Assembly (NCBI GenBank): GCA_016715105.1
Contig: JADKBO010000021.1
Coordinates: 72,156-136,155 of the forward strand
DNA length: 64,000 nucleotides
Reading direction: 5' to 3'
Origin: Saprospiraceae bacterium
GTDB taxonomy: Bacteria > Bacteroidota > Bacteroidia > Chitinophagales > Saprospiraceae
Each line of letters opens with the position of its first letter. The stretch's first letter is position 1. The translations under genes and the position numbers were made by a program. The notes under the pieces were generated by a model that saw only the letters and a list, made by a program, of their open reading frames with translations, did not search any database and was not told the DNA's origin. Below are positions 17,829-27,933 of this stretch, in pieces.

Positions 17829-19443
17829 ATGGGGCGCTCGGTAAACCAAAGTAAATCTACAGGAATTCTGGCAACAATCTGCTTGTTGTGTCTTTCTGGC
17901 ATATTTCTAAGTTTGCAAACCTTACCAATTTTCGATGTTGCGGTTGAAATTTGCAACAACGCCAAAGATGATGATGCCGATGGTCTCATCGACCTCAATG
18001 ATCGAGATTGTGAATGTCAAGTTGTGGAGCCAATTTCATTGATTCCCAAATCCATCTTTTGAAGAGCGAAGTTGTTGCCCTTCAGAAAGAGCGCAACTAA
18101 ATTGTTCTGATGTTTGGATTCAAGCTTCAGATCCTACAACAGATTATCTGCACGAATGTGGTTGGATGGGCTGGGAAGACCTACCACCTCCGCTTCCTTT
18201 CCCAGACGGTAAAGGAGTTGTTGGCTTCAGAGACGGTAGAGTTGTCCAAAATGGTGCAGATAGAAATTGGAAGGAATATGCAGGAGCTTGTCTTTTGAGT
18301 CCACTCCGTGCAGGGACCACTTACCGATTTGAATTCTTTATTGGCTTTGTTAACTCTGAAAGGTCTCCAGCAATCAATGTCACCTTTTTTGGCACCACTG
18401 ATTGCAAAAACCTACCATTCGGAAAAGGAAATGCCGAATTTGGTTGTCCAACTAATGGGCCAAACTGGGTCCGTTTGGGATCAACATTTGTAACTGGCCA
18501 ATCAAGAGGATCTTGGGAAAAAGTATATATTGATGTGACACCCACACAAGATATCTATGCAATGGCCATTGGTCCTGACTGTGATCCGGTTTTAGTCAAT
18601 GTAAGCACTTACTATTTTTTCGATAACTTAGTTTTGGCTGACATTAGAAGTTTTGAATTTAAAGTGGATAAAATTTCACATCCCTGCAAAGACGACTTTT
18701 TACTGAAAGTACCTTTCTATAAAGAATACAATTACCAATGGTATAAAGATGGAATTGCTTTGGTTGGTGAAGACCAAGCGCAATTAAAGAAAATGCATGG
18801 AGAAGGCAAGTATCAGACCTTAATCGATGACGGTTCGTCTTGTAAAGTGACTACTTTTTATGATTTTACCATTCCGGTCCTTACAACCAATGTCAATAAA
18901 ACCATTTGTAAAGATGATGTTTTGGTTTTTGGAAAACAACGGTTGAGTAAAAACGGAACATATATTGAAACCTTTAAATCAATTGATAATTGTGATAGTA
19001 TTGTTACCATGAATCTGAAGGTCTTAGGTGAATTGTTTGATACCGTCTCTGCCCGCATTTTTGAAGGCCACGAGTATAAAATTCAGAAAAAAAGTTTTAA
19101 AAATGAAGGTGATCATTTAGTGAACCTCAAATCTGTTATTGGGTGTGATAGTTTGGTTTATCTGCATTTAGATTATTATAAATTATTTGCCCCAAATATA
19201 TTTTCGCCGAATGGAGATGGCTTCAATGACCTTTTTTATATTTCTGGAAGTGAGGAATATATTGCTGAGATCGAGTTATCTATTTTTGATAGGTGGGGAT
19301 CGCTGATTTATAAAGGAAAACAATGGGATGGGAGTAATAAAGGACTACCAGCTATCTCTGGGGTATATATTTATGTTGCAACGATTATCATGAATGATGG
19401 GGCAAAAAATGCCATTTCTGGCTCTATTACCGCAATTAAATAA
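17829..19443 (+). CDS. T9SS type B (gliding C-terminal domain) secreted protein, frameshifted near 18050
   Basis: One gene of about 538 residues in two frames. 17829-18062 gives a signal-anchor and a Ca-binding-like EICNNAKDDDADGLIDLNDRDC repeat. Removing one A in an AAA run at about 18048 joins it to IPNPSFEERSCC and the long frame shown from 18166. A NPSFEE-type jelly-roll or carbohydrate-binding-like domain spans about residues 78-280 (WMGWEDLPPPLP ... YAMAIGPDCDP). Ig-like segments with paired Cys follow (CKDDFLLKVPFYKEYNYQWYKDG region). The C-terminus FAPNIFSPNGDGFNDLF ... IFDRWGSLIY ... GVYIYVATI is the gliding-motility-associated type B sorting domain, so it is exported by the type IX system. 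The function is unknown; surface adhesion or glycan binding is an inference. Confidence 0.87.
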
Positions 19444-19627
19444 GAAAAGTAATTCTTTTCAGAATTTAGGTTTTTCTAGGTCAAAATAAATTAAATGTTA
19501 CTTTTGGTTCTCTTTTATGGCTGCTAAAATTATTTAACCAAATTTGCAGAAATAAAGATGATTATTTTTCTCAAGGTTTAAACGAGCAAAAAAGCTTTAC
19601 CGTTTGATTCTTGAATAGTGATATTTT

Positions 19628-20455
19628 ATGGCCAAAAACAATCTTACAATGAATCGAATGGAAGGGAAAATTGTTGCCATAACGGGTGGCAGCGGTACCT
19701 TGGGTGTTGCCATTGCTGAAGGTATTTCCAGAGAAGGAGCCATTGTTTATATTTTGGCGAGAAATATAGAAAACCTTCAAGTCAAAGAAAAACACTTCGA
19801 AGAGTTGGGACTGGATGTACGAGCTTTGCCTTGTGATGTATTGGATGGAAATTCTGTCGATCAGGTGGTTACCAAAATCCTAGAAAATCATGGCAAAATT
19901 GACGCATTGATAAATGGCGCTGGAGGAAATATGCCTGGTGCAACCATCAAACCAGATCAAAACATCTTTGATCTTAAAATTGATGATTTCAGCAAAGTAA
20001 TGGATCTTAATTTGCTAGGCACTGTGATTCCATCTATCTCCTTTGCAAAAGCAATGGTTGTAAACAGTAAGGGTTGCATCATCAACGTGTCTTCTATGTC
20101 GGCATCGATACCTTTGACCCGAGTAATGGGTTATTCGGCGGCAAAGGCATCCGTCGATAATTTCACAAAGTCTATGGCTGTAGAAATGGCATTAAAATAT
20201 GGTGAAAGCATCAGAGTCAATGCCATTGCACCAGGTTTCTTTATTGCTGATCAAAATAGAAACCTACTGCTAAATGCTGATGGTAGTCTGACTGACCGCG
20301 GACAAACAATTATCAACAATACTCCATTGAAGCGATTTGGAAGACCAGATGAATTAGTAAGCACCATTCTTTGGTTATGCGATGATCATTCTTCTTTTAT
20401 CACAGGAATTGTTGTTCCAATAGATGGTGGTTTCTCAGCTTTTTCGGGAGTTTAA
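19628..20455 (+). CDS. SDR-family oxidoreductase, mannonate-oxidoreductase-like
   Basis: The 275-residue protein has the classical SDR layout: cofactor motif TGGSGTLG (about 17-24), NGAGG (NAG-type) near 97, the Ser in INVSSMSAS, YSAAK catalytic Tyr/Lys near 178, and a VPIDGGFSAFSGV end. The ending and the inserted MPGATIKPDQNIFDL segment resemble Bacteroidota SDRs annotated as D-mannonate oxidoreductase (hexuronate catabolism). That substrate is only a suggestion; no other uronate gene is near. The start at 19628 is preceded by an in-frame alternative at 19649, which begins just before the EGKIVAITGG strand. Confidence 0.82.
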   Translation: MAKNNLTMNRMEGKIVAITGGSGTLGVAIAEGISREGAIVYILARNIENLQVKEKHFEELGLDVRALPCDVLDGNSVDQVVTKILENHGKIDALINGAGGNMPGATIKPDQNIFDLKIDDFSKVMDLNLLGTVIPSISFAKAMVVNSKGCIINVSSMSASIPLTRVMGYSAAKASVDNFTKSMAVEMALKYGESIRVNAIAPGFFIADQNRNLLLNADGSLTDRGQTIINNTPLKRFGRPDELVSTILWLCDDHSSFITGIVVPIDGGFSAFSGV

Positions 20456-20570
20456 GTGTAACTCCTAACAATAGATATTTGCATTTTTATTTAATACTGC
20501 AGGTAATTTCGAAAAAGTTTTACCTTTTACAAAAAATCTTTGACATCCAATAAACGTTTTCGCCCCGTAC

Positions 20571-21056
20571 TTGTCTAGTATTATCAAATGGATTTCTGAT
20601 ATGTGGAATAGAATCATTAACTGGGGTGTTGTTTTTTGTTTTTTTACTTTGATACAATCTTGTTCATTTGATCAAATTGCGCAAGATGATGGAATCATGG
20701 ATGATGGAACAGCTATTGATACAACTGTTGTAGATACCTCTGTTTTGATTTCAAACTGCAACCCAGATACTGTATATTTTGAAAAAGATATTCTTCCTAT
20801 TTTACTTACAAATTGTTCTTTAGGTGGTTGCCACACAGCCGCAAGCAGGCAAAATGGTGTGGTAACTGATAATTACAATAGATTGGTGCAAACGGTAGGT
20901 ATCAGGCCCTTTGAACCTGAGAAGTCAAGGTTGTTTCTTTCTATTACGTCCAAGAATAACATCATGCCACCTTCAGGTAGAATGAGCGAGGATAAAATCA
21001 ATTTGATTTCCAAATGGATCAGTCAGGGAGCTACAAATCTTATGTGTAATCCTTAG
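20571..21056 (+). CDS. Lipoprotein with c-type-cytochrome-like domain (C-x4-CH)
   Basis: The 161-residue frame starts at TTG. A more natural start is ATG 20601 (MWNRII), giving a lipoprotein signal ending LIQSC. The mature part has an Asp/Thr-rich linker, then YFEKDILPILLTNCSLGGCHTA. The pattern FxxDIxPIL..NC....CH is that of the cytochrome-c-like domains found in Bacteroidota and Planctomycetes surface proteins, but with four residues between the cysteines instead of CxxCH. NIMPPSGRMSEDKINLISKWISQGA supplies the candidate distal Met and the C-terminal helix. I infer a small outer-surface or periplasmic redox protein; heme attachment is unproven. Confidence 0.7.
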   Translation: MSSIIKWISDMWNRIINWGVVFCFFTLIQSCSFDQIAQDDGIMDDGTAIDTTVVDTSVLISNCNPDTVYFEKDILPILLTNCSLGGCHTAASRQNGVVTDNYNRLVQTVGIRPFEPEKSRLFLSITSKNNIMPPSGRMSEDKINLISKWISQGATNLMCNP

Positions 21057-21084
21057 AAGACCAGTTATTTAAATATTTCAAAAA

Positions 21085-22635
21085 TTATAAAGTTTTAAGA
21101 TATTCAATGATTGCCCTTCTCACGTCCTGACGAAAATCGTCCTTGTCACCATTTATTGGCTTATGAATAGAGAGTATACCATCGTTTTCTTCATTTAAAA
21201 AAGGGATGTCCAAACCTCTCAAAAGGAAGTCTGTCATAGCAACCATGTATTCCTTCTTGGGATCGATTTCTTGGCCGTCATGCATCCAACTATCACCCAT
21301 TTTTTCAAGTCCAGTATATTGTAAATAAGCTCCAAGTCCTTTTGATTTTTCACTGTATCGCATGATGCCCAAGAGTAGACTTCCTTTCATTTTCACATCA
21401 TATATAGCTCCTCCGAAGGGCAATGCACGAAAAATATCTACGGCCAGAATGTCTCCCTCCAACTCATCATCAATCCTGATAGATCCACTATTTAAAAAAC
21501 CAATTTGAGCATCATGTTTGGATGCATGCATGATACTTTCAGCAAACAAAACACCCATATTACTAGGTTTATATCTCGTGGTCGTTTCTTTACCATCCAA
21601 TGGTTGTTCCGCATGGTATATGATTTGGTAGGGTTCTGCAAATACTTTTTTGATCTCCGCGTCTAAAATAGCGCTCCACTTTTTTATGACCATGGTTGCT
21701 TCTACATCCAAGCCGATCTTTTCATCCATAAAGACCAATTCCGATGATACAGTCCCCATTTTCTTTGAATGATCATAAGAAAGGATGTGTACATAAACAG
21801 ATTTTGCATTGGCATCAGCTTTGGCGACCATGGTATTACCTACTTTTTGGTAATTGTGATCATGTTCGTGTCCACCCATAATCAATGATACTTCTGGATG
21901 ATTTTTTGCAAAGGCTAAATCTTCAGCTATCGTCAAATGTGTCAAACCAATTAACAAATCACTTTTTTGCTTGAGCTCTGTTATTTCTACAGAAGCACAG
22001 CTATCTGGATTTAAATAATGTACATATCCAACTGGATTGCTATTGATAGTTGCAGAGAACATGCCCAATCTCAGCGATGTACCATCATCGTCTTTAAACT
22101 CATAAACTTTACTTTCGGGTAAAAAATGTTTTTTGCCTTGAATTTCCTTATAAAATGGATATTCTTTATTTCCACATATCTGAGCAAGATTCGTTGCTAG
22201 CCAATCAAAATTAGATTCATTGATTCGCTTTTGTAAATCTTCCTCAGGTATATCAAATTCATGGTTTCCAAATGCTACCACATCCAGTTTTATGTTATTG
22301 AGCACATCGACCATTTGCCTGCCTCTTATTCGATCACCTTCATATCTCATAGTACCAATAAGCGATGGGTTCAAAAAATCACCTGCGAGTACCATCATGG
22401 ATTGCGGATATTTTTGTTTGAGTTCCTTGTAAAAATGGGACACTCGAGCCAATCCTCCTACTTTTCCACCATCCAATCCACCAATTTCATAAACATCATT
22501 CATTTGCAAAATCGCAATTTGGATTTTGCCATCATCTTTTGTCTGATTTGAAATTTCTGCTTTCTTCGACGTAGCACAACCTGCAAGCAGAAATAAAATA
22601 AGAGAAAAAGTAAAACTCCTAAATAGATATACCAT
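21085..22635 (-). CDS. Lipoprotein 5'-nucleotidase/metallophosphoesterase (UshA-like)
   Basis: The 516-residue protein has a lipobox LLAGCATS (about residue 19). The N-terminal metallophosphoesterase domain contains LQMNDVYEIGG (first metal Asp), MVLAGDFLNP, FGNHEFD and MGGHEHDH, the full set of dinuclear metal ligands. From about residue 340 the 5'-nucleotidase C-terminal domain (MGVLFAESIMHASK, GFLNSGSIRIDDEL, DIFRALPFGGAIY) forms the substrate pocket. Family members dephosphorylate extracellular nucleotides in the periplasm. It stands alone, convergent with the cytochrome-like gene. Confidence 0.92.
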   Translation of the reverse strand: MVYLFRSFTFSLILFLLAGCATSKKAEISNQTKDDGKIQIAILQMNDVYEIGGLDGGKVGGLARVSHFYKELKQKYPQSMMVLAGDFLNPSLIGTMRYEGDRIRGRQMVDVLNNIKLDVVAFGNHEFDIPEEDLQKRINESNFDWLATNLAQICGNKEYPFYKEIQGKKHFLPESKVYEFKDDDGTSLRLGMFSATINSNPVGYVHYLNPDSCASVEITELKQKSDLLIGLTHLTIAEDLAFAKNHPEVSLIMGGHEHDHNYQKVGNTMVAKADANAKSVYVHILSYDHSKKMGTVSSELVFMDEKIGLDVEATMVIKKWSAILDAEIKKVFAEPYQIIYHAEQPLDGKETTTRYKPSNMGVLFAESIMHASKHDAQIGFLNSGSIRIDDELEGDILAVDIFRALPFGGAIYDVKMKGSLLLGIMRYSEKSKGLGAYLQYTGLEKMGDSWMHDGQEIDPKKEYMVAMTDFLLRGLDIPFLNEENDGILSIHKPINGDKDDFRQDVRRAIIEYLKTL

Positions 22636-22936
22636 ATGTAATAATTGGTTTTAATTACTCCGATCAGAAATATAAAAGTCCAACTAATTTAATAAAAATT
22701 CTGAAGGATTTATAATCAGATCACTTTATACAAATATAAGCAACCTCTAAATTTATTGGCTTTTTATAAGGCACTTAACATGAGCTAAAATTAAATAAAA
22801 TTTGAAGGTATTGGGATTTCAACATAGCCAAAAAAGCCAATACAAATCTTGGCTCAACTTCAAGCTATATTTCTAATTATTACATTTCACAATTTACATC
22901 TCCCTTTCACCATTTATCATTCCCTATTTAATTCGC
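22636..22936. other. Intergenic, no gene seen
   Basis: An AT-rich spacer upstream of the nucleotidase gene, leading into the heptamer repeat at 22937. No conserved ORF or RNA is recognised. Confidence 0.5.
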
Positions 22937-23001
22937 TACTCACTATTCACCCTTCACTATTCACTATTTACTATTTACTATTTACTATTCACTATTCACC
23001 C
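22937..23001. repeat. Heptanucleotide microsatellite (ACTATTY)n
   Basis: About nine tandem units of ACTATTC or ACTATTT, with the last units overlapping the stop codon of the beta-lactamase-like gene (22992). Such heptamers are frequent in Bacteroidota intergenic DNA and may arise by slippage. Confidence 0.75.
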
Positions 23002-24569
23002 ACATCCACCCTTTTCAAATCCAAGTCATGAAAATCAAAACTAAAATCAATATAGGGTGAAATACCCTTCATCTTAATGCTCTTGCCCATTCCGTTTTCA
23101 TCCAAGTCAAACATTACAAAGGCATCAGCATTCATATCTTGATATTCCCACTTTACAGCAAAAGTATTGGCATTGTAATACTGCAATTGCCCATTTAACT
23201 TTGGAGACCTCACACATTTTATATACAATTTGTCATTCTTATTAAAAACCTCTACATCACCAAACCAAGCATCTCGGTAAGTACCCGTATAGTTTGTCAA
23301 ATTGATTTTTTGACCAGCATTCATTTTTACTTTATTCCACACCTCAGTGACCACACTATCTCCCACATTTTGGCCTTCATTCAAACGACGATTATAAATA
23401 TCCACCCAACCATAGTCTGACAACCCAAGGTAACTGTCGAGAATGGTTTGAGAAATTGCTGAAAAAAGTGCTCCACCACCCGGTTCTGTATTGGTAAGTA
23501 TTACAAATCCCAGATTTAAGTCTGGAACCAATAAAGTTTTTGAAAGCATGCCTGGCAAGCCACCTGTATGCGTGACCACCATATTTCCAAGGACATCACT
23601 CAAACCCCATCCCAAACCATATCCAGCGAAATGCGTCTTATATCTTGGATTTCGATTCGGTTCCAACACAGTGTGTATTTTCCACATTTCTCTTTGACTT
23701 TCTTCACTGAAAAGTTGTTTATCCAAACCTGGTCCATACTTCCCTTTATTGAGATGACATAAAATCCATTTGGATAAGTCTTCAACATTGGCATAAATTC
23801 CTCCAGCGGCCCCATTGATCATTTCTTTAAAGTGAGGCAAGGCCATCAATTTGCCATCAATAGTATTGTGAGGATATGAAATTCCGCTTTGGTTATTGAC
23901 TTCTGGTAACGCGGGAAAACTTTTATCCATTTGCAATGGTGACATAATTTTTTCTTGAACAAATTGCTCCCAAGACATACCACTTGCTCTTTTGACCACT
24001 TCACCAGCAACTACATAAAGGAGGTTATCATAATCGTATTTAGTGCGAAAGGCAGAAACTGGCTTGAAATGTTGAAATACCCCCAATAAATGATCGATCC
24101 TAAAATCGCTGCCATCTGGAAAAAACATCAGGTCTCCAATACCTAATCCCAAACCGCTGCGATGAGTGAGCAAATCCTGAATATTAAAATTTGCAGTGAC
24201 ATAAGGATCGTACATGCGAAACTCAGGAATGTGGTCAATGACTTTATCTGTCCAATTAAGTTTACCTTCTTCCACTAAAATGGCAAGAGCCGTTGTGGTG
24301 AAAGCTTTGCTATTGGATGCAATGGCAAAACAAGTACTTGCATCCACTTTTTCTTTGGTTTTTATGGATTTCACTCCATAACCTTTACTGTGAATGACTT
24401 TTCCATCTTTCACAACCGCAACAGCCGCACCAGCCACATTCATTTTTGACATGGACTCTTCAACCAATTTATCGATTTGCGCGCTCGTAATTTGAGCACC
24501 GATTTTAGAGCCTCCAAGTAATAATAAACAGACAGCGCTAATTATTTGAAAAGTTTTCCTGTGGTTCAT
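22992..24569 (-). CDS. Exported serine hydrolase (class C beta-lactamase-like) with DUF3471 tail
   Basis: The 525-residue protein has a signal peptide (residues 1-25) and a beta-lactamase/DD-peptidase fold. The catalytic SxxK is SNSK in IASNSKAFTTTA (about 86-89), the YxN is YDN in KYDYDNLLYVVAGE (about 180), and the KTG-like box is HTGG (about 335). From about residue 420 a DUF3471 domain occurs (LTNYTGTYRDAWFGDVEVF), the usual lipocalin-like C-terminal partner. The family includes esterases and D-aminopeptidases, so antibiotic hydrolysis should not be assumed. The repeat microsatellite touches its 3' end. Confidence 0.9.
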   Translation of the reverse strand: MNHRKTFQIISAVCLLLLGGSKIGAQITSAQIDKLVEESMSKMNVAGAAVAVVKDGKVIHSKGYGVKSIKTKEKVDASTCFAIASNSKAFTTTALAILVEEGKLNWTDKVIDHIPEFRMYDPYVTANFNIQDLLTHRSGLGLGIGDLMFFPDGSDFRIDHLLGVFQHFKPVSAFRTKYDYDNLLYVVAGEVVKRASGMSWEQFVQEKIMSPLQMDKSFPALPEVNNQSGISYPHNTIDGKLMALPHFKEMINGAAGGIYANVEDLSKWILCHLNKGKYGPGLDKQLFSEESQREMWKIHTVLEPNRNPRYKTHFAGYGLGWGLSDVLGNMVVTHTGGLPGMLSKTLLVPDLNLGFVILTNTEPGGGALFSAISQTILDSYLGLSDYGWVDIYNRRLNEGQNVGDSVVTEVWNKVKMNAGQKINLTNYTGTYRDAWFGDVEVFNKNDKLYIKCVRSPKLNGQLQYYNANTFAVKWEYQDMNADAFVMFDLDENGMGKSIKMKGISPYIDFSFDFHDLDLKRVDVGE

Positions 24570-24854
24570 TTAGTTGATTTTAAGGTAAATTAATGAATAT
24601 AAAGTAGAATGACAAACTTTGTATCAACTCAAAAATATGAAGCTTGTCCTATGTTTTCATATTACAATCATTTTTTAACTTTACAGCTAGATTTACCATA
24701 ACAAGTTGCGCTTTTGCCAACATTTATAATCATTCATCTTACAAAAGACCTAATTTGTCTATCATTTCAAACTTTCTCATCAATATCTCATTATTTTTGA
24801 ATGATCATTTAAAAAGAAGCAAAAATCAACCATATACAAACCTATAAAGCAGAA

Positions 24855-25912
24855 ATGACTTTGGCATTAAAGCTAAATACGAGCTTCAAAAACATATTGC
24901 AGCACTTCACACAAAATGTGGTTTTGCAACATACCACATTTTGGATAGTAATGTCCATCATTTTGGCTATTCTCAACCAAAGTTCAGTGGGTTTTTTACC
25001 AGAACTATGGTACGAGTTAGTCCATGTGTCATTTTTTGCCTTGCTCGTCTATTTTAATAAATATTATCTTTTCCCGCTTTACTTAAAAGATAATAATTTT
25101 GGACTTCATTTACTGTACTTACTGATTACTGCTATTGTCTTCACTCCTATAAAGTCGTTTTGCTTGTATTATTCAACATCGGAGACAGTCATGCGTGACC
25201 ACACCATAAGTAATCAGAAACTAGCCTTTTTATCGACATTTTTAGTAGGTGCTGGTTCATCGATTTATTACATCATGAATGATTGGATAAGAGGTCAAAA
25301 AGTGAAACAAGAATTAAAAAGTGAAAACCTCCAATCCGAACTTAAATTTTTAAAATCTCAAATCAATCCACATTTTCTGTTTAATACATTGAATAGTCTT
25401 TATGCACTAACATTAAAGAAATCAGACTTAGCTCCAGAAATTGTATTGAGGCTTTCTGAAATGATGCGGTACATGTTGTATGAGTGTAATGAAAAGCAAG
25501 TTCCTTTAGAAAAGGAGGTCAACTATATGATCAATTATTTGGAACTAGAGAAACTTAGACATGGGAACAAATTTCATGTAGAAGTTCATGTTGGTGGAGA
25601 GATAAAAAACCAAAAAATTGCACCATTGATGTTTATACCCTTCATAGAAAACTGTTTTAAACATGGATTGAATCACCAAATAAGTGAAGGGTTTGTAAAA
25701 ATAAATTTGACAGGGCATCCAGAAAATGTGGATATTGTAATCGAAAATTCAAAAGCACCTATCCTGCCTTCCAGAGGAGAGAAAAAAGTGGAGGAATTGG
25801 ACTTGTAAATGTAAAAAGGCGGTTGGAATTATTATATCCCAATCAATATACCCTTGATATCATGGACCATCCTAACAGCTATACCGTAAATTTGAAAATA
25901 AATCTTAACTAA
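24855..25912 (+). CDS. LytS-type sensor histidine kinase, frameshifted near 25785
   Basis: The main frame (24855-25808) has about four membrane segments in the first 150 residues, a short coiled-coil, then the His_kinase domain: FLKSQINPHFLFNTLNS with the phosphoacceptor His (about residue 175) and FIPFIENCFKHG, the N-box of the ATPase. The frame ends at KKVEELDL. Correcting one base in the AAAAAA run restores GGIGLVNVKRRLELLYP to a stop at 25910-25912, the normal family end. The response-regulator ATG follows after 6 nt, so the two form an operon. The ligand is unknown. Confidence 0.88.
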
Positions 25913-25918
25913 ATCAAC

Positions 25919-26644
25919 ATGACAATAAAAACCTTAATAGTCGACGACGAACCACTGGCTTTGGATATTTTGGAAACTTTCATCGCAAAAATGCCAAACT
26001 TAGAATTGGTAGCCCGTTGTAATAATGCATTGGAAGGCATTGAAGCCCTCAAAAATCACGAGGTTGACCTCATGTTTTTGGACATACAAATGCCTCAAAT
26101 AACAGGAATTGAATTTTTGAGATCCTTGCGAAATCCGCCAGCAGTAGTTTTTACGACTGCTTTCCCTGACTTCGCTTTGGAAGGTTTTGAACTAGACGCT
26201 GTTGACTATTTATTGAAGCCAATTTCGATGGATAGATTCATGAAGGCAGTCAGCAAAGCCACTGAAAGAATCACTATCAGAAAGCAAGGAACAGATACAA
26301 TCGAGGAAATTGGTGATGATTACTTCTTTGTAAAGGCCGATAAAAAATTGATCAAAGTAAATTTTTCAGACATCATTTATATAGAAGGTCTCAAAGATTA
26401 TGTCATCATCAGACAAGAGAATAGCCGCGTCATTGCCTTGCAAACCATGAAATCTTTGGAAGATAAATTACATTCTTCAAATTTTAGAAGGGTACACAGA
26501 TCCTACATCGTCAACTTGGGCAAAGTATTGGCGCTTGATGGTAATACCTTGGAGGTAATGGAAAAAGGGCAGGTAAAGGTAATTCCGATTGGCAAAAATT
26601 ATCGGGATGAGCTCTTGGATATGATTAATGAGAAAAAATTGTAG
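25919..26644 (+). CDS. LytTR-family response regulator
   Basis: The 241-residue protein has a receiver domain (about 3-118): LIVDDEP acidic pair, MFLDIQMP phospho-acceptor Asp, and VDYLLKPIS conserved Lys. It is followed by a LytTR DNA-binding domain (about 135-238: DYFFVKADKKLIKV, FRRVHRSYIVNLGKV). It acts as a transcriptional regulator of the cognate LytS-type kinase just upstream. Target promoters are unknown. A strong hairpin terminator follows at 26672. Confidence 0.93.
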   Translation: MTIKTLIVDDEPLALDILETFIAKMPNLELVARCNNALEGIEALKNHEVDLMFLDIQMPQITGIEFLRSLRNPPAVVFTTAFPDFALEGFELDAVDYLLKPISMDRFMKAVSKATERITIRKQGTDTIEEIGDDYFFVKADKKLIKVNFSDIIYIEGLKDYVIIRQENSRVIALQTMKSLEDKLHSSNFRRVHRSYIVNLGKVLALDGNTLEVMEKGQVKVIPIGKNYRDELLDMINEKKL

Positions 26645-26671
26645 GCTTTATCTATCTAAATACTAAAAATG

Positions 26672-26706
26672 AAAAACCCGCTCTATCCTTGGTAGAGCGG
26701 GTTTTT
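26672..26706. terminator. Strong bidirectional terminator
   Basis: AAAAACCCGCTCTA (26672-26685) and TAGAGCGGGTTTTT (26693-26706) form a 14-bp stem with a 7-nt loop, A-tract on one side and T-tract on the other. It sits between the convergent LytTR and DUF1761 genes. Confidence 0.9.
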
Positions 26707-26732
26707 TTCTTTGAATATTTTCGAAAAGGAAC

Positions 26733-27239
26733 TTACATCTCATATTTAAGAGCAGGGCAAAGAATTGCACCAATGGCGACCAAAGTCAAAAACCAGTAAC
26801 CTGCATGGATCAAAACATACTTCCAACCTCTTCTTTCAAAAAGTGCGTTGATGGCTATAATTGGTGTTACAAATAAAAGTGCGATTATTCCACCATGGAC
26901 CATACCATGAGAGGCAGTACGATATCTCATTCCATATTTACCCATAAAGGCCACCAAGTCTTGATATTCAGGGCTTGTTTTATCGTTTACTTCAGGCACC
27001 AAAAGTGAAAAAATGTGTCCTTGATGAATGATAATGGAAGTCATCATTAGGCTGATGATGATCCCAAAAACAAAAGTGAGGCCAAAAATTAGAGCCATGT
27101 TTGCCCCTTTCATAGTCTCCTCGTTAAAATTATTTGTCTTCATCCATACGTTTCCCATCACCTTGGGATGGTAATAAATGAAACCTACCAGTAATGGTAT
27201 AAGTGCTGTTACAAAAAAAAGATAATAATTAGTTGGCAT
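26733..27239 (-). CDS. DUF1761 membrane protein
   Basis: The 168-residue protein has four predicted membrane segments. The N-terminal FIYYHPKVMGNVWMK matches the DUF1761 motif (WYGPLFGKxWM type), and HGMVHGGIIALLFVTPIIAINALFERRGWKYVLIHAGYW contains the second signature. The function is unknown. Confidence 0.8.
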   Translation of the reverse strand: MPTNYYLFFVTALIPLLVGFIYYHPKVMGNVWMKTNNFNEETMKGANMALIFGLTFVFGIIISLMMTSIIIHQGHIFSLLVPEVNDKTSPEYQDLVAFMGKYGMRYRTASHGMVHGGIIALLFVTPIIAINALFERRGWKYVLIHAGYWFLTLVAIGAILCPALKYEM

Positions 27240-27390
27240 TGCAATTAAGTTTTGAAGTTTACGAATTGTTGGCGAAATATAAAAAATACAATGGATATTC
27301 TGAAGAAGTGAGTAAAATTATAATATCCTTTCGCAAAAAATAACAATTACCATTCAAAAATTAATTCAAATGTTCAGATTTTGACATAAA

Positions 27391-27432
27391 AAAAGAGCAT
27401 ACTTTAGCTATGATACTAAAATATGCTCTTTT
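27391..27432. terminator. Terminator of the tmRNA gene
   Basis: AAAAGAGCATA (27391-27401) pairs with TATGCTCTTTT (27422-27432), an 11-bp stem with a 20-nt loop. On the minus strand it lies 11 nt after the mature 3' end of ssrA and ends in T residues. Confidence 0.8.
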
Positions 27433-27442
27433 AATTTTAAAG

Positions 27443-27806
27443 TGGAGCTGAGGAGAATCGAACTCCTGTCCAGACAAAGCTCTTGAAAGCCTTCTACATG
27501 TTTAGTCTTTATTCAGGGATTTCGGTCGGGCGTCAGTATAAAGACGACGTATGCCTCTCCTATCCTTTTAAGTTTCGATCACCAGCCAAGAAACTCTGAT
27601 GGTCTATCCTGAAGTTTTTGAAAGCGTCTTGCTGTGTACCAGGAATCAAGCAAGGTGCTTCAAGGCACTTAATTTCTAAAATTAAGCAGCCAAGGCGTAG
27701 TTAGACTCGCCAATTATTGTTCGATTACCATTTTTAACGGAGTGAGCAACCTTGCTCCGACATGCTTACTAACCAGATCACTTCCCTGTCGATACCGGTC
27801 AACCCC
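27443..27806 (-). ncRNA. ssrA: Transfer-messenger RNA (tmRNA)
   Basis: On the minus strand the 5' end GGGGTTGACC pairs with the 3' CAGCTCC acceptor arm (7 bp including G-T pairs). The tRNA-like T arm GGAGTTCGATTCTCC lies at the 3' side. CCA is not encoded, so it must be added after processing. The tag frame at 27682-27711 reads GGC GAG TCT AAC TAC GCC TTG GCT GCT TAA, i.e. GESNYALAA then stop. It is preceded by the usual AACAATAATT. At about 364 nt it is a standard one-piece tmRNA. It rescues stalled ribosomes together with SmpB. Confidence 0.97.
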
Positions 27807-27933
27807 AAATTTCAATTTTTGATCTTTCCTTTAAAAGATTCAATCAGGTAACGAATAGACATATCAAATAGTTCCAAGTCTAAATCGAAATTAATAAAAT
27901 TTTGACGATTGGATGAGCCAAAAGCACTTTTGA

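Noticed and set aside
22849..23031. 60-residue plus-strand frame
   Set aside because: It is created by the heptamer microsatellite.
22992..24569. Antibiotic-resistance beta-lactamase
   Set aside because: The SxxK/YxN fold with a DUF3471 tail is typical of general serine hydrolases, so resistance cannot be inferred.
27443..27500. tRNA gene (T-arm like GGAGTTCGATTCTCC)
   Set aside because: The arm belongs to the tRNA-like domain of the tmRNA, and the 5' half lies 300 nt away.
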